This document shows, in pieces, positions 1 to 9,451 of a stretch of 64,000 nucleotides of DNA. Below the pieces are notes generated by a model. That model ran no database searches. It was not told the origin of the DNA and was given only the letters and a program-made list of their open reading frames with translations. This DNA is from Atriophallophorus winterbourni (Eukaryota > Platyhelminthes > Trematoda > Plagiorchiida > Microphallidae), in NCBI GenBank assembly GCA_013407085.1, contig JACCGJ010023858.1, forward strand, positions 1-64,000. Direction: 5' to 3'. Position 1 is the first letter of the stretch; every line of letters starts with the position of its first letter. Position numbers and translations under genes: made by a program.

Positions 1-345
1 AAATGATGTACTGGTTCAAGCTGACAGTTTCCAATAGTGATGATGAGAGGCAATACAGTCCCTTGACCATGGACTTTGATTTTGCTCATGTTGATTGTCA
101 GCCCAAAGTTTTTGCATGTCGATGAGAAACAGTCCATTAGCGACAGAAGCTGCCCTTGGGAGTGTACAATAATGGCTACATCGTCGGCAATCAGGTCACG
201 GATTAGCACATCCCGTACCTTGATTTGTGCTATCAACCGGTTCAGGTTGAAAAGCTTGCCACCGCATCGCCTGTGTAGAGGAATACTTTCCTTGTGCGTC
301 CTAAAAGCGTGCTTCGGCAGCAGAGCATAGAAAACACCGAACTGC
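1..345 (-). pseudogene. LINE reverse transcriptase fragment (RTE/L1-like), truncated by window edge
   Basis: Read on the minus strand, the sequence gives an RT palm segment. It has a stretch like LFNLNRL..IKVRDVLIRDL, then the catalytic box as IADD at 180-191 (usually F/YADD), then a C..FGLTIN..K block and a VHGQGT stretch. This order is typical of APE-type LINE RTs common in flatworms and other animals. The frame meets a stop near 345, so the upstream RT is lost or frameshifted, and the downstream part lies outside the window. The clade cannot be fixed from this piece. It may belong to the same family as the LINE ends at 44.3, 52.0 and 62.8 kb. The plus-strand ORF across it is a shadow. Confidence 0.75.
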
Positions 346-727
346 GAATTTCAAAAGCTGCCTGAGCTGCAACCGTTAAAAATAGACTGAATATGAACAA
401 CGTGATTTTCATAACAAGTGCTTGCCTTTTATATAAAAAATAGCGCCAAATTTACATCAGGCTGTGACGCAATTTCGTCGGCCCTTGTGTAGGTCTTAAT
501 TCTACCAATTTTTCCTGGCCTAGCCCAACAATGGTGATTATTTTTTTTGAACTCTTGTCGATGCTACCCTTTATATAAAGGATTATATATGTGCCTTATT
601 TATCATCGCATCCTCAACACTTTCGCTCCGCAACCAGTTTCCAGCTGTCGTGTTTAAATGCACAACCACAAAGTAATTCCCCGTCAAGACCCTTATAAAT
701 GTTGTGCTGACAGCCCTTAGCACACAC

Positions 728-782
728 CATAACCGGTTTCTGGTTGTTTGCATTCATTAGTTCATTAGGTTCAGCTAGCGTT
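728..782 (-). repeat. Decayed hammerhead-repeat copy
   Basis: On the minus strand a GAAACCGGT block and flanking GTGTG match the dispersed family whose intact copy is at 38080-38121. The CTGATGA box has decayed to CTAATGA and stem II no longer pairs, so it should be inactive. Confidence 0.6.
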
Positions 783-984
783 GTAACTAATGAAATAGTA
801 AATAAATTCATACTAGGTCGTGAGGTGTGTGTGTGTGTGATAGAAGTGCATGCAAATGGGCATTTTGTTTATGGTTATGGGTTTTACCCAATTTGCATTT
901 GTATGGGCACATGTGATTGAACAGACAATCTTATCCAACAATGGCATGCAAGCCCAACTGGTTCAAGCGCATGCAGATGCTGAT

Positions 985-1060
985 CGTAGTGTCCCTAAAT
1001 GATAAGTGCAAACAGCACGAAGCCGGTCGTGGGGTGTGTGCGATGGAGATGCATGCAAAT
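985..1060 (+). repeat. Decayed hammerhead-repeat copy, plus orientation
   Basis: Stem II (GTGC, AAACA loop, GCAC) and the CCGGTCGTGGGG stem III/I side are kept at about 1004-1033. The CTGATGA box has become ATGATAA and GAAAC has become GAAGC. It is followed by the family flank GATGCATGCAAATGAG. The related sequence at 815-960 lacks the ribozyme core, and so does the one at 56780-56935. Confidence 0.7.
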
Positions 1061-2388
1061 GAGCAAATTTGTGCTCGGTTTATTTACCTTTTCTTCTACA
1101 AACGTTTTCTTATTGCGAACGAAGTGTTTTTACTCACTTGCTTTGATTATAGTTTCGCTTCTAATTAGCGCATCATGTACTGTAAGTATCATACCATTAT
1201 TCTCCCAATACTTACTTATCTACCATACCACCATTATACTTCAAAATCCTAAATCAATTAGAGAGGATTGAACTTTTTACGCTAAAATATGTAGAGTTGT
1301 GAGCGCTGATATATTGAGATGAACAGTTTACGCCCTTTGTCTAACTTCATAAGTCTTTGTCTAAGATAAAATAAGATTATTACTAGGCTTGAGTATGTAA
1401 ACTTGTCATAGTTAAAGTGACCAGGTTACATGTCGGTGGCCTACGTAATCCGTTTTCTGAACTCTCTCCGACTGCTGGAAAGTTACACTGCGTCAGACAG
1501 GTTGTTAGCCTCTTCGGTCGATGTCAACCATGGATACCATCTCAAGCAGCGTTTCGATCCGGGGTAAACAATCTCTCTCAGCGTTCTCGCAGTACTCGGT
1601 CAATCGGCGATATTTGCTCTCTGACGGTGTGATCTACAGTCAGCAGTCGAGAAGAGTATCTGCTATTCCCTCCTTAAAGATGTGTGTTCACACTGTGCGG
1701 TTAAAAGAAGTTCTTCCAAGCTCGTTGGGTCGATATCCGAAGCTTTCAATTAGCTGCGCCGTCAATGGAAACTGTGTTGCTCGTACCGAAAGAGACAGCA
1801 GCAACCACTGGACCACGTGGTACTTTAATGCATACGGTTCATGACTATCCGATTATACGAATGCGGCGGAGAAGAAAACTTTTCGCAGTGTGCCACCGTG
1901 AAAGCTGCCTTGAACTTGTTCATTGTCACTCGCGTTCCGACAGTTACGCTGGGAACGTGAACATCGGAAAAAACTGTTTACTTGAAAGGTTTCCAAACTG
2001 GACATGGAATCTGCTGTTGAGCACCACGGTTTATTGTAAGAATTTTATCTAACGACGACCTTGTTTACTCGCAAGCTTTAATCGCTGGCAAGGCCACCTC
2101 TATTCAGTGTGCCTTTACCCGATTGTCTGTAGATTCCACAGTTCTACAAGTTCCCCTTTCCCGTTCATTAAATGGAAATCATGTTTGGCAGTTAACTTGC
2201 GTCGCATTAAACAACCTATTGAACGCGCGCATGTTACTGATTTTCACCGTAACATCAACGAGACCTTTGATTTCGTGTTTGATTTTGCTACCCTCTTTCG
2301 ATCTGAGGTCAGGTGACATCTCACTTGTGTTTTCTTTCTAATTTCGTTTAACTTGGGTTCTTTTGATATTCGCTATTGTCTGTTCCAG

Positions 2389-2571
2389 GACGTCGTTAAC
2401 AAAATAATCCAAAAAGAAGGTGTCTTCGCTCTTTGGAAGGGCTTTACGCCATACTTTCTCCGGTTGGGTCCGCACACCGTGCTGACCTTCATCTTTCTGG
2501 AACAACTCAATCGAGCATACCGAGTCCTTGTCTTGGGTGATCATGGTGGAAAAGGCGGCAGCGGCTTCTAG
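2389..2571 (+). CDS. SLC25A11-like: Mitochondrial 2-oxoglutarate/malate carrier, terminal exon (partial)
   Basis: This exon encodes 60 residues plus TAG, beginning right after a good acceptor (TGTTCCAG, with AG at 2387-2388) in phase 0. The peptide holds the carrier signature KEGVFALWKGFTPYFLRLGPHT followed by VLTFIFLEQLNRAY (quoted in two parts), which matches the last repeat and sixth membrane segment of the 2-oxoglutarate/malate carrier (SLC25A11) family of the inner mitochondrial membrane. That carrier exchanges cytosolic malate for matrix 2-oxoglutarate in the malate-aspartate shuttle. The C-terminal tail (GDHGGKGGSGF) is longer and glycine-rich compared with the vertebrate protein. Upstream exons were not found in the window, so the gene probably continues to the left beyond position 1, or has exons too short for me to see. 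Another dicarboxylate carrier is less likely. Confidence 0.88.
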   Translation, partial: DVVNKIIQKEGVFALWKGFTPYFLRLGPHTVLTFIFLEQLNRAYRVLVLGDHGGKGGSGF

Positions 2572-2625
2572 ACCTAGTCTTGCATTGCTGTGAGTTTCCA
2601 TCTGTTTGTGTTTTGATAACTGAGT

Positions 2626-2631
2626 ATTAAA
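2626..2631 (+). promoter_or_regulatory. Possible poly(A) signal ATTAAA
   Basis: The variant signal ATTAAA lies 55 bases after the carrier stop codon. The position suits a short 3' UTR, but the hexamer is common by chance in this AT-rich sequence. Confidence 0.3.
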
Positions 2632-2904
2632 ATTAGTCTGTCTGTCTGTGGCAACTTTGGTTAAAACCAAAAGTTCATTTTACCGATAACGATGATCCAC
2701 TCAATTTCTTTATTGAAGGGATTCCCGGTAGTTATTCGCGCCTTGTGTGTGCCTGCCTTCGAGCGTCTTGTATGCCTCGGAGCGGGTGATGATCAGACTG
2801 CGTTGCCATAAACCATTGAAGCTATCAGAATGTTTTAATGTTTACGTGAATAGCGAGTTCGCTGTCAACTTTCAGTTGCTCTAGCAACTACTTTTAAGGT
2901 TCCA

Positions 2905-3145
2905 TCAGCGAACGAATCGCTTACAGCGGTTGCATCTGTCCAATCGCGCGGATGCGTGCTTCTGTGCTGTGCAGCTAACGCCGTACTAAATTGATTCACC
3001 ACTGATCGCGAGCTGCACGCGAAAACACGGTCTATTCTCACTGTCATTTCTATTTTTATTCTCATATCTGTCTAGGCCAGTGCAACCGGCAGTGTCTTGA
3101 CCCACATGCGGCACTTTACCTGGATCAAACTTGTGATTTCATACA
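2905..3145 (+). repeat. Dispersed ~200-bp repeat (family R2), copy 1
   Basis: This copy shares an ordered set of blocks with 4725-4922, 5950-6085, 8110-8285 and 12388-12610 (minus). The blocks are a GAGCTGCA..GAAAACACG region, CTCATATCTGTCTAGGCC, a PyGACAGT stretch, GCACTTTACCTGGATCA and TTGTGATTTCATACA. No coding capacity or tRNA-like boxes were seen. Confidence 0.65.
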
Positions 3146-3156
3146 TATGTGCAAAC

Positions 3157-3491
3157 TAGGTATTCATGTCAAAGTATTTGAATATATTCGAGACCGATCG
3201 GGAGTTCATAATCATGAAAATAGAGTTTGCAATGAATCGGTTATTGTAAGTTTTGGGTAACGAATTAGGGATGAACACAGCAATTAGGAGGTGTGATCAA
3301 TTATCTTGATCTCCCCTGTCTAGCTTAGAGAAATCAGGATTGGTCAAGAGAATGCCATTTAAACCTGAACACTGTTCGTATCGACACCCTTGGTCTGACG
3401 AAGCTTCTGTGTTCAGAAGCGAAACGTTACCCAAGACTTACTATAACCGATTCATTACAAACTCTATTTTCATGAATAGGTATTCATGTCA
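3157..3491 (+). mobile_element. Insertion with 15-bp target duplication, inverted arms and hammerhead motif
   Basis: A perfect 15-bp direct repeat (TAGGTATTCATGTCA) sits at 3157-3171 and 3477-3491, bounding an insert of about 305 bp. Inside it, 3212-3261 and 3425-3475 are inverted repeats of about 50 bp with only a few mismatches. A hammerhead-like motif (3388-3437) precedes and overlaps the right arm. Diverged relatives of the insert lie at 26505-26765 and 53215-53275, the latter 3' of a PLE pseudogene. The simplest reading is a non-autonomous copy of a Penelope-like terminal repeat. A foldback or MITE origin is the alternative, but a 15-bp duplication is long for most DNA transposons. Confidence 0.65.
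3388..3437 (+). ncRNA. PLE-type hammerhead ribozyme candidate
   Basis: Core elements are in the right order. CTGACGA is at 3395-3401 (position 7 of the core may be any base). Stem II is GCTTCTG/CAGAAGC with a TGTT loop, preceded by one extra A. GAAAC is at 3421-3425. The self-complementary ACGT follows, as in minimal stem III hammerheads that act as dimers, and then a TT|ACCCAAG cleavage region. The 3' ACCCAAG can pair with the 5' CTTGGT as stem I with one bulged base. Hammerheads of this minimal kind are known in Penelope-like retroelements. Activity is inferred, and the extra A before stem II is a caution. Confidence 0.6.
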
Positions 3492-4724
3492 TTAGCCATT
3501 TGAGGTAGTCGACGACCAGCGTTCCCATGATGCATTCGTGGAAGGTGTTTGTCATCGTTTCTTTGTTTGGAATACATGATGCTACATCCTAACACTTGCC
3601 GGTGTTCAGTAGGTGATGTTACATTTCGCTTGATGGTCTCGCAATGTATTCGGTCGTCGCTGTCTGGGTACCATCGCTGTCACATCGGATACGTCACGCA
3701 ATTATCCGTGAACAGAACCTTTAGTACCGATGTCGAAAAACCAGTTATCATAGACTTTACCAGTTGGTTCATGTTTCATATAAAAAGTAATCGTATTCCT
3801 AACTTGGTTTTATTTGCCACCTTTATCTCCGAATAATAGTGTTATGAGAGGTGACCAGACTCTGAGCTAGCTGAAACAGATGAAGACCTTGACAGCCGAA
3901 CTGGCTATGGTTGTGTTGATCCGTCTCCCTAATTTGGGTCTGTGTATTCAGACTTGGCTGTGGCGACTCTCCGTAAAATATATGTCGCAGAATCGAGTCC
4001 AGTTGAGGTGTTGCTATGAGCTTTTTTGGTTGTTTTATTAATCTTGTATTTTGTCTAGGTCAGTGACGAGGAAACCTTGTTATAATGCCTGGCAGGGAAA
4101 GCCACCGGAATGCTTTCGTGGTGATATCGCTCACGAAACTTGATTAAGTGCATATCTCGTTTAATGCATTGACGTTTCATCCCAGTGTGTTTGTGATCAC
4201 TTCCCTACCGTTTTCGTAACATTTTAAGTTCCATCCTTCGCCGTCTGTTTAAAATTTCGTTATGGTGTGATTGTATTGCAGTTAAGCTTTTGTAGGTGCG
4301 ACCGGTTCACTACGGTCTCTGACGATGAGAACATTTTGTCAGTAATCAGCATTTTCTTGAATGTCTATCGCCCCCCTTAAATTTTACTATTAATTTGTGT
4401 TGAATCAAAGAGCTTACCCATACTAATTCCAGAAATCATTCTCACATCTTCGACTATCATCATCATCATCATCAAAAACAGCATTACACCGGTTGCACAT
4501 ACCGAATCCTTAACTGCCATACAACCGTGAAAAAGTAAAATCCTAAGAGATGGGGAAGGGTGGGACTTAAATTGCTACGGCTTCTATAGAAGAGTAAGCA
4601 CGAACAAACTGGGAAGAGGTGCCTACACCTCGTGAACGAGTAGAGCGACATCAGCACGGCAGCTTCCTTGCGGCTTTCACTGTCATCTTCGACCACAATC
4701 CCAAGCTCACGAATGTGTAGTATC

Positions 4725-4922
4725 GCTTACTGCACATGTAACACGACGCGTTTTATTGATTGGCCATCGATATAGAGCTGCATGCGGAAACACACTGGCG
4801 ACTTTGTCCTCTTCTGTAATGTGTTTAAGCCTAGGCAAGCTGACAGTATCATAGCCCACATGCAGTCTATGACTGTGTGCACTTTGCCTGGATCAGGCTT
4901 GTGATTTCATACCATACATACT
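4725..4922 (+). repeat. R2 repeat, copy 2
   Basis: This is the best-preserved copy of the R2 family. Blocks include GAGCTGCATGCGGAAACAC, TTTAAGCCTAGGCAAGCTGAC, CACATGCAGTCTATGACTG and CTGGATCAGGCTTGTGATTT. Confidence 0.65.
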
Positions 4923-5949
4923 TTGCTGGAACGCATGTTCGTTATTCCATTGATAAATCGCGGTTGATTTCATGCTATTTCGTTATTCATCTGGCTCCGT
5001 AACATCTTGTTTTCGTGTGAAACATCATTACACTTTCAACCTATCATTATCGATTGGTTGCTGGCGTGTTCTTTCGTTGAATGTTTTTTTTACAATTACT
5101 TTCGTTGCAGGCAATGTAGTCAATCAACGAAACTGCTCAGTCTTATTTCAACCATGTGTACACATTCCAATTTGTGTGTAGTCTTTGTGCTTGAACCTTT
5201 TCGTATTCTTTCTCAACCGATTGTGACAGTCTAATTTTTCGTGCCATGTGATTTGCTTTTTAGTGCAAGATTTCTCATTGTACACTTTTTTCCCTGGCTT
5301 TAGACCTTTTGATTGTGAACCTTTTGTTGTTACTTTTTCTACCGACTTCAATAAATGTCTTATATTTTTGTTCGTTAGTGTGTTTACCTTCGCGGCGCTT
5401 GGTGTGTTTGACTGGCACGAAATAAAGACACGGTTTGTGCTAGTCTGTCGCTGAAACGCTTATAAATGACCTTCTTCATACATCTCCACTGTCGGCTTCT
5501 GGGTGTTCAGAATCATTCGATGGTAACAGTAAGATCGGGTTCAGTGATTGAGTGGTTTCGTTGATGAAATCAGTATGCTTGAAAATTAGAGCACGTAGTT
5601 TGGCGTGATGTATTACAGAAAAGCGCAACGGCACTGCAATGTTGATGTCGCCTTGCCTATTCACAGCATCTGATTCTAAAATGTGTTACTTAGGGTCTAG
5701 GCACATCCTATCGCCTCCATTATTTACGCGGTAACTCGTTCTCAGTCTCTGCACCTGTGTGCATAAAATATGCTCGCTTTTATAACATTTATGCAGCGAT
5801 CTGTTTTCATGCTGACGTTGCGTCACACGCATCACTTACAACTATAAGTCTGGAAATTAGAAAGCCGACTGTCGAAAACGCTTGCGGTTGTTCCTCGACT
5901 CAAAACAACCTAGTTGTCTTTACTGAGCTTGCCTCTTCTCAAACACAGA

Positions 5950-6085
5950 TGTGCAATCGCGTAGCGCTTCTCTACTGCGCGGATAAAACTGTGCTAAATT
6001 GATTCCGACCGGTACTTAGCTGCATGTGGAAACACGCTGGAATCACACTGCCATTTTTGCTGATGTCTATTTAAGCCTGTCAGTT
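5950..6085 (+). repeat. R2 repeat, copy 3 (5' part)
   Basis: It shares GTGCAATCGCGT, AAATTGATTCCGACC, TTAGCTGCATGTGGAAACAC and TTTAAGCCTGTCAG with the other copies. The 3' half is missing or too diverged. Confidence 0.5.
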
Positions 6086-7374
6086 AAGTTTAACTGGATT
6101 TTAGAAGTATTGAAAACAACGTCACCTGTCTAAGCTTCACTTGAATCATGTGTCGTTGGATAATACGTAACGATTATTGAACAGCATGTAGCAGAGCTAA
6201 CGGCAAATATAATCTCATTGTCTACTGTTCCTGACCATTTCGTTAAAAGCTGAGCTAGTTTTAACCGTAGCCGTGGATTCATTGAACAAAACTTGACTGT
6301 TTTCTAACGAATAACCTAACATTATTCGCGGACGCTAGAATGTGATATTGTCTTTGCGGTAAGAGTACACTGGATTTGCAACTGATTCTTTTTGATGACG
6401 GAAACGTTATTGTTCCTTGGACCGTGCATAAATGAATATTTTATTCGTCATCAGGCCGTTTGGTCCCTAAGGTCGATCGTTAACACGATGTACTACTGAT
6501 AGATTGATAGCTCCTATAAACTCCGTATGAGATATTCAAAGGAATTGTATCTCATATCACACACTTCGTTCGCACGACTTTCTAGGTTCAGTCACTCACT
6601 GCTCTTGCCAAGTGCATCTTGGAGATCAATCCAAGAAATGGCGAGCAACCTCTCTATGTGTGACTTCGAAACAAAGCCAGTGTCGCTACTGTAGTCTAAT
6701 CCTGCATAGAAACATGGAGATTTTGGAACGAAAACCAACAAACGCCATAACTTTACTCCTGTCGTAAACATCTGTTAATCCCTTAAGACTTTTTTCATCA
6801 CAAGTTGTTCAGCTGATTCTTTGGTTCTTTACCTGTGCCTTGTAATTATGCTGATCATAATTTTGGAGAGGAAAGTGTCATTTAGAAATATACTTTTTGC
6901 AGGGCAATCAGTGTCACTATTCGCGTCTAATACTGCTGTGTGTTATTGCTATTTGAAAGGAAAACACGTATTGTTTGCCATGGTTTTATTCTTTTTGCGC
7001 TGTCGACAAATAAATTTGAAAATCATCTCGCGAAATGAGTATGGACCGGAAAACAATGATAAAACGGATGTTACATCAAAGTAAAAGGATGTAAACGTTG
7101 TATAGGTCGCCAATCTGCCACGATTGTACCGCTGTGACCACCTTTGTTTCCTTTCTTTTCCTGATTTAAAAGACGTCGAAAATAGTGACGTTAATATCGC
7201 TATTTATCAGCGATTTTGAGCATTACACCTATTTCACGCCCGTTTAATTGGCAATCACTGCAAATATTGCTGTGGATGATTGGGCTTATCCAATAATAAT
7301 TATTACAGGAGTACAGTTTTCAATGAAATCAATTGCAATATGTTCTGTATTACAGTGCTGTGATCACATTCTCC

Positions 7375-7820
7375 TCATTACACACTACCTCCGGTTTCCT
7401 TGAAACGGTGTAAAAGTGGTGGACAAAATAGGACTTGTATGTCACTGCTATATAGGGGCCGTACATCGAACATCGATGTTCAAACACAGAATTAGTGATT
7501 CCTGGTCAAAAGTTCGAGGCACTCATGGATGACCAACGTAACGGGTTGCTTCCACTCCACTTCGTTTCAGACCAGTTCCTGGCTGTTTGCGGTCATAAGG
7601 TGGAAACAAGAATATTAGTTTCAGCAAGTCTTGGATCAGTGAGAAGTGGTAAAAAAATAGACATTGTTTATTAGTGCTCATACATTGAAACACGATGCTC
7701 GAACACAATCAGATAGTGATTCCAAAGTAATGTGTTGCTCACATCCTCCTCAGTTGCACACCACAACCGGTTTCTGGTTGTTTGTCGTCATCAGGTGACG
7801 ACAGTACGATTAAGTTGAGT
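7375..7820 (-). repeat. Cluster of three decayed hammerhead-repeat units
   Basis: Three minus-strand units occur near 7400, 7570 and 7785, spaced about 160-210 bases apart. Each has a remnant of the GGTTTC..GG (GAAACC) core with the CACACACCAC-type flank. The third keeps CTGATGA, GAAACCGGT and a stem I that still pairs (GTCAC with GTGGTG), but its stem II is broken. The spacing suggests an old tandem array. Confidence 0.55.
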
Positions 7821-8109
7821 TAGCCTTGCAACAGTAGTAAACAAAGTTATACTTGCTTTACCAAAGTAGGGTTGCACTTACACACTACAATGCATTACTT
7901 GATCATTCCTCAGCGCATCGAACGCTTGACCAGGAATCACTGTGATTCTGTATTTGAACATCGTGGTTCGTTGTACGAACCCTATTCAATAGCGGTTTCA
8001 AAGTCTGATTTCATATACTTGTTTTAGTTACGTAAAGTTCCACGTGCGCTGAAACAGTAGATGAGTGGTAGACAAAGACGTGAACAAGGAAGTTATTAGT
8101 GGATAACGT

Positions 8110-8285
8110 TGACGCAGCTAATCTACTCCATCGCATCAACATAAAATTCGCATGCGATTAAAAGCATATCTGCCATATCTCAAATTTGTTTAGGCCTAGT
8201 AATCTGACAGTAACTTCTCTTGCACATATTCTCTGACCGTCCATCACTCTGCGTAGATCGGTCCTATGATTCCATGTATACATAG
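8110..8285 (+). repeat. R2 repeat, copy 4 (diverged)
   Basis: It keeps GCATGCGATTAAAA, CATATCTCAAATTTGTTTAGGCCTAG, a CTGACAGTAAC block and a CCTATGATTCCATG end (each quoted piece comes from a separate block or is discontinuous). Order and spacing match the R2 family. Confidence 0.5.
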
Positions 8286-8289
8286 ATCA

Positions 8290-9451
8290 AACACACTACA
8301 AACAACATAACGAATATGTAGATCAGTCCTAACTGTTGCGCGGAAAATGATATGGTATATCCACGAATATCAATCAGTATTTGATTGCCAAGGCGGTGGT
8401 TTACTATGAAAAGTGGTGATCCCATAATACACCCACTCACAGCTTTGATAACGGAACTTCAAAATCAATGTTGAGTGAGATTAAAGTAGCTTAACTGATA
8501 AATCATTGATGCCCACTTCTCACAGCTGACAATAAGCATCGTTGGATATATTGCATATTGTGCATCACCCCAAGGTCAAAATTCTAGTCTGGGCGTTTTT
8601 CTTGAGATTGGCAAATCTGCTCTTAACAGGGAGAGTAACCCGGCGAAAGTGGTGACTTAAAATCTGTCTTCTTATCAGGCAGTGGTGGTAGACCATTTAA
8701 GGAAAGGAAACTCCTGCCTGGCGGGTAAAACTAAAAAATAACCTGATACATTGTCCAGATAGTGTGCTCAAAAGCAGGAAGCTACTTCTTTGTTTCTATT
8801 GTTCTCAACTTCTTGTCTTACCCTTTAAAGTGATCTTCTAGACATTTCACTCAGACGAGCACCAAGTGGAACGATATATAATACCTATGTCTTGTTTCCA
8901 AAACAACCTGTTATTGAGTCGTCGAAAAATCCTCCGTTCTCCGCATTACTTACTCTTGACAGCAAGCATGAAACTTTTAGCTTCAACGTAATTGGTGAAC
9001 TGAGATTCTTTTTGATGCTGCTGAAAATTGCGCTGCTTTCGTTCGGTGATTATCGCGATTTACACGAGCATTGTCTTATTGTATTGAGCAGACATTTGAT
9101 TTTAAAACGCATTTCGTACATGCTCGTACATCAATTATTATGTATAGCTAATACTTTTTTGACAAAAATATTTCTGAGTTGCTCGATTTAGTAATTCGAA
9201 TTCTGGTGCGACCTTGGTAAAAGCCAAGAAGCAGTGGGAATTTCAACCTGATAAATGGTCTATTGCTCTCTCGATAAACATGATTTTGTTATCTTGCATG
9301 ATGATGAATCTGTTAATAAATTTAATTTTCAATACTAATTTTATCACTATTGTTGCAATAATACCCTCAAATTTCAGGTTAAGGCTACGTTTCACTTTTC
9401 GAAACACCCACGCAGTAAAAATAAATCAGTTTTAACACTACTCACCTGCCT
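8290..9451. other. No gene found
   Basis: AT-rich sequence without recognisable coding or repeat families. A 99-codon ORF at 8892-9191 (+) has no visible domain and is probably chance. The segment next to 9451 would be 3' UTR or intron of the minus-strand ORF: a strong donor-like CAG|GTGAGT lies about 8 bases past its stop codon. Confidence 0.45.

Larger units (their letters stand above)
346..2388. other. No gene assigned; decayed hammerhead repeats and intron sequence
   Basis: Two decayed hammerhead-repeat copies (728-782 and 985-1060) and a short GT run near 825-838 lie here. The sequence at 1400-2060 is unlike its AT-rich surroundings, but I could not link it to any family. The part next to 2389 should be the last intron of the carrier gene, ending in a pyrimidine tract and TTCCAG. 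No upstream carrier exon was recognised in 1-2388. Confidence 0.5.
3492..7370. other. No gene found; contains two R2 repeats
   Basis: Apart from the R2 copies at 4725-4922 and 5950-6085 and an ATC/CAT microsatellite at about 4457-4474, I see no coding block, RNA gene or recognisable element. Short ORFs here have no family resemblance and look like chance. Confidence 0.5.

Noticed and set aside
76..330. 84-codon plus-strand ORF
   Set aside because: It is the antisense of a clear reverse-transcriptase segment on the minus strand.
1417..2052. Overlapping plus-strand ORFs 5' of the carrier exon as upstream carrier exons
   Set aside because: None contains carrier motifs (PxD/ExxK/R or the gly-rich carrier repeats), so they are left unassigned.
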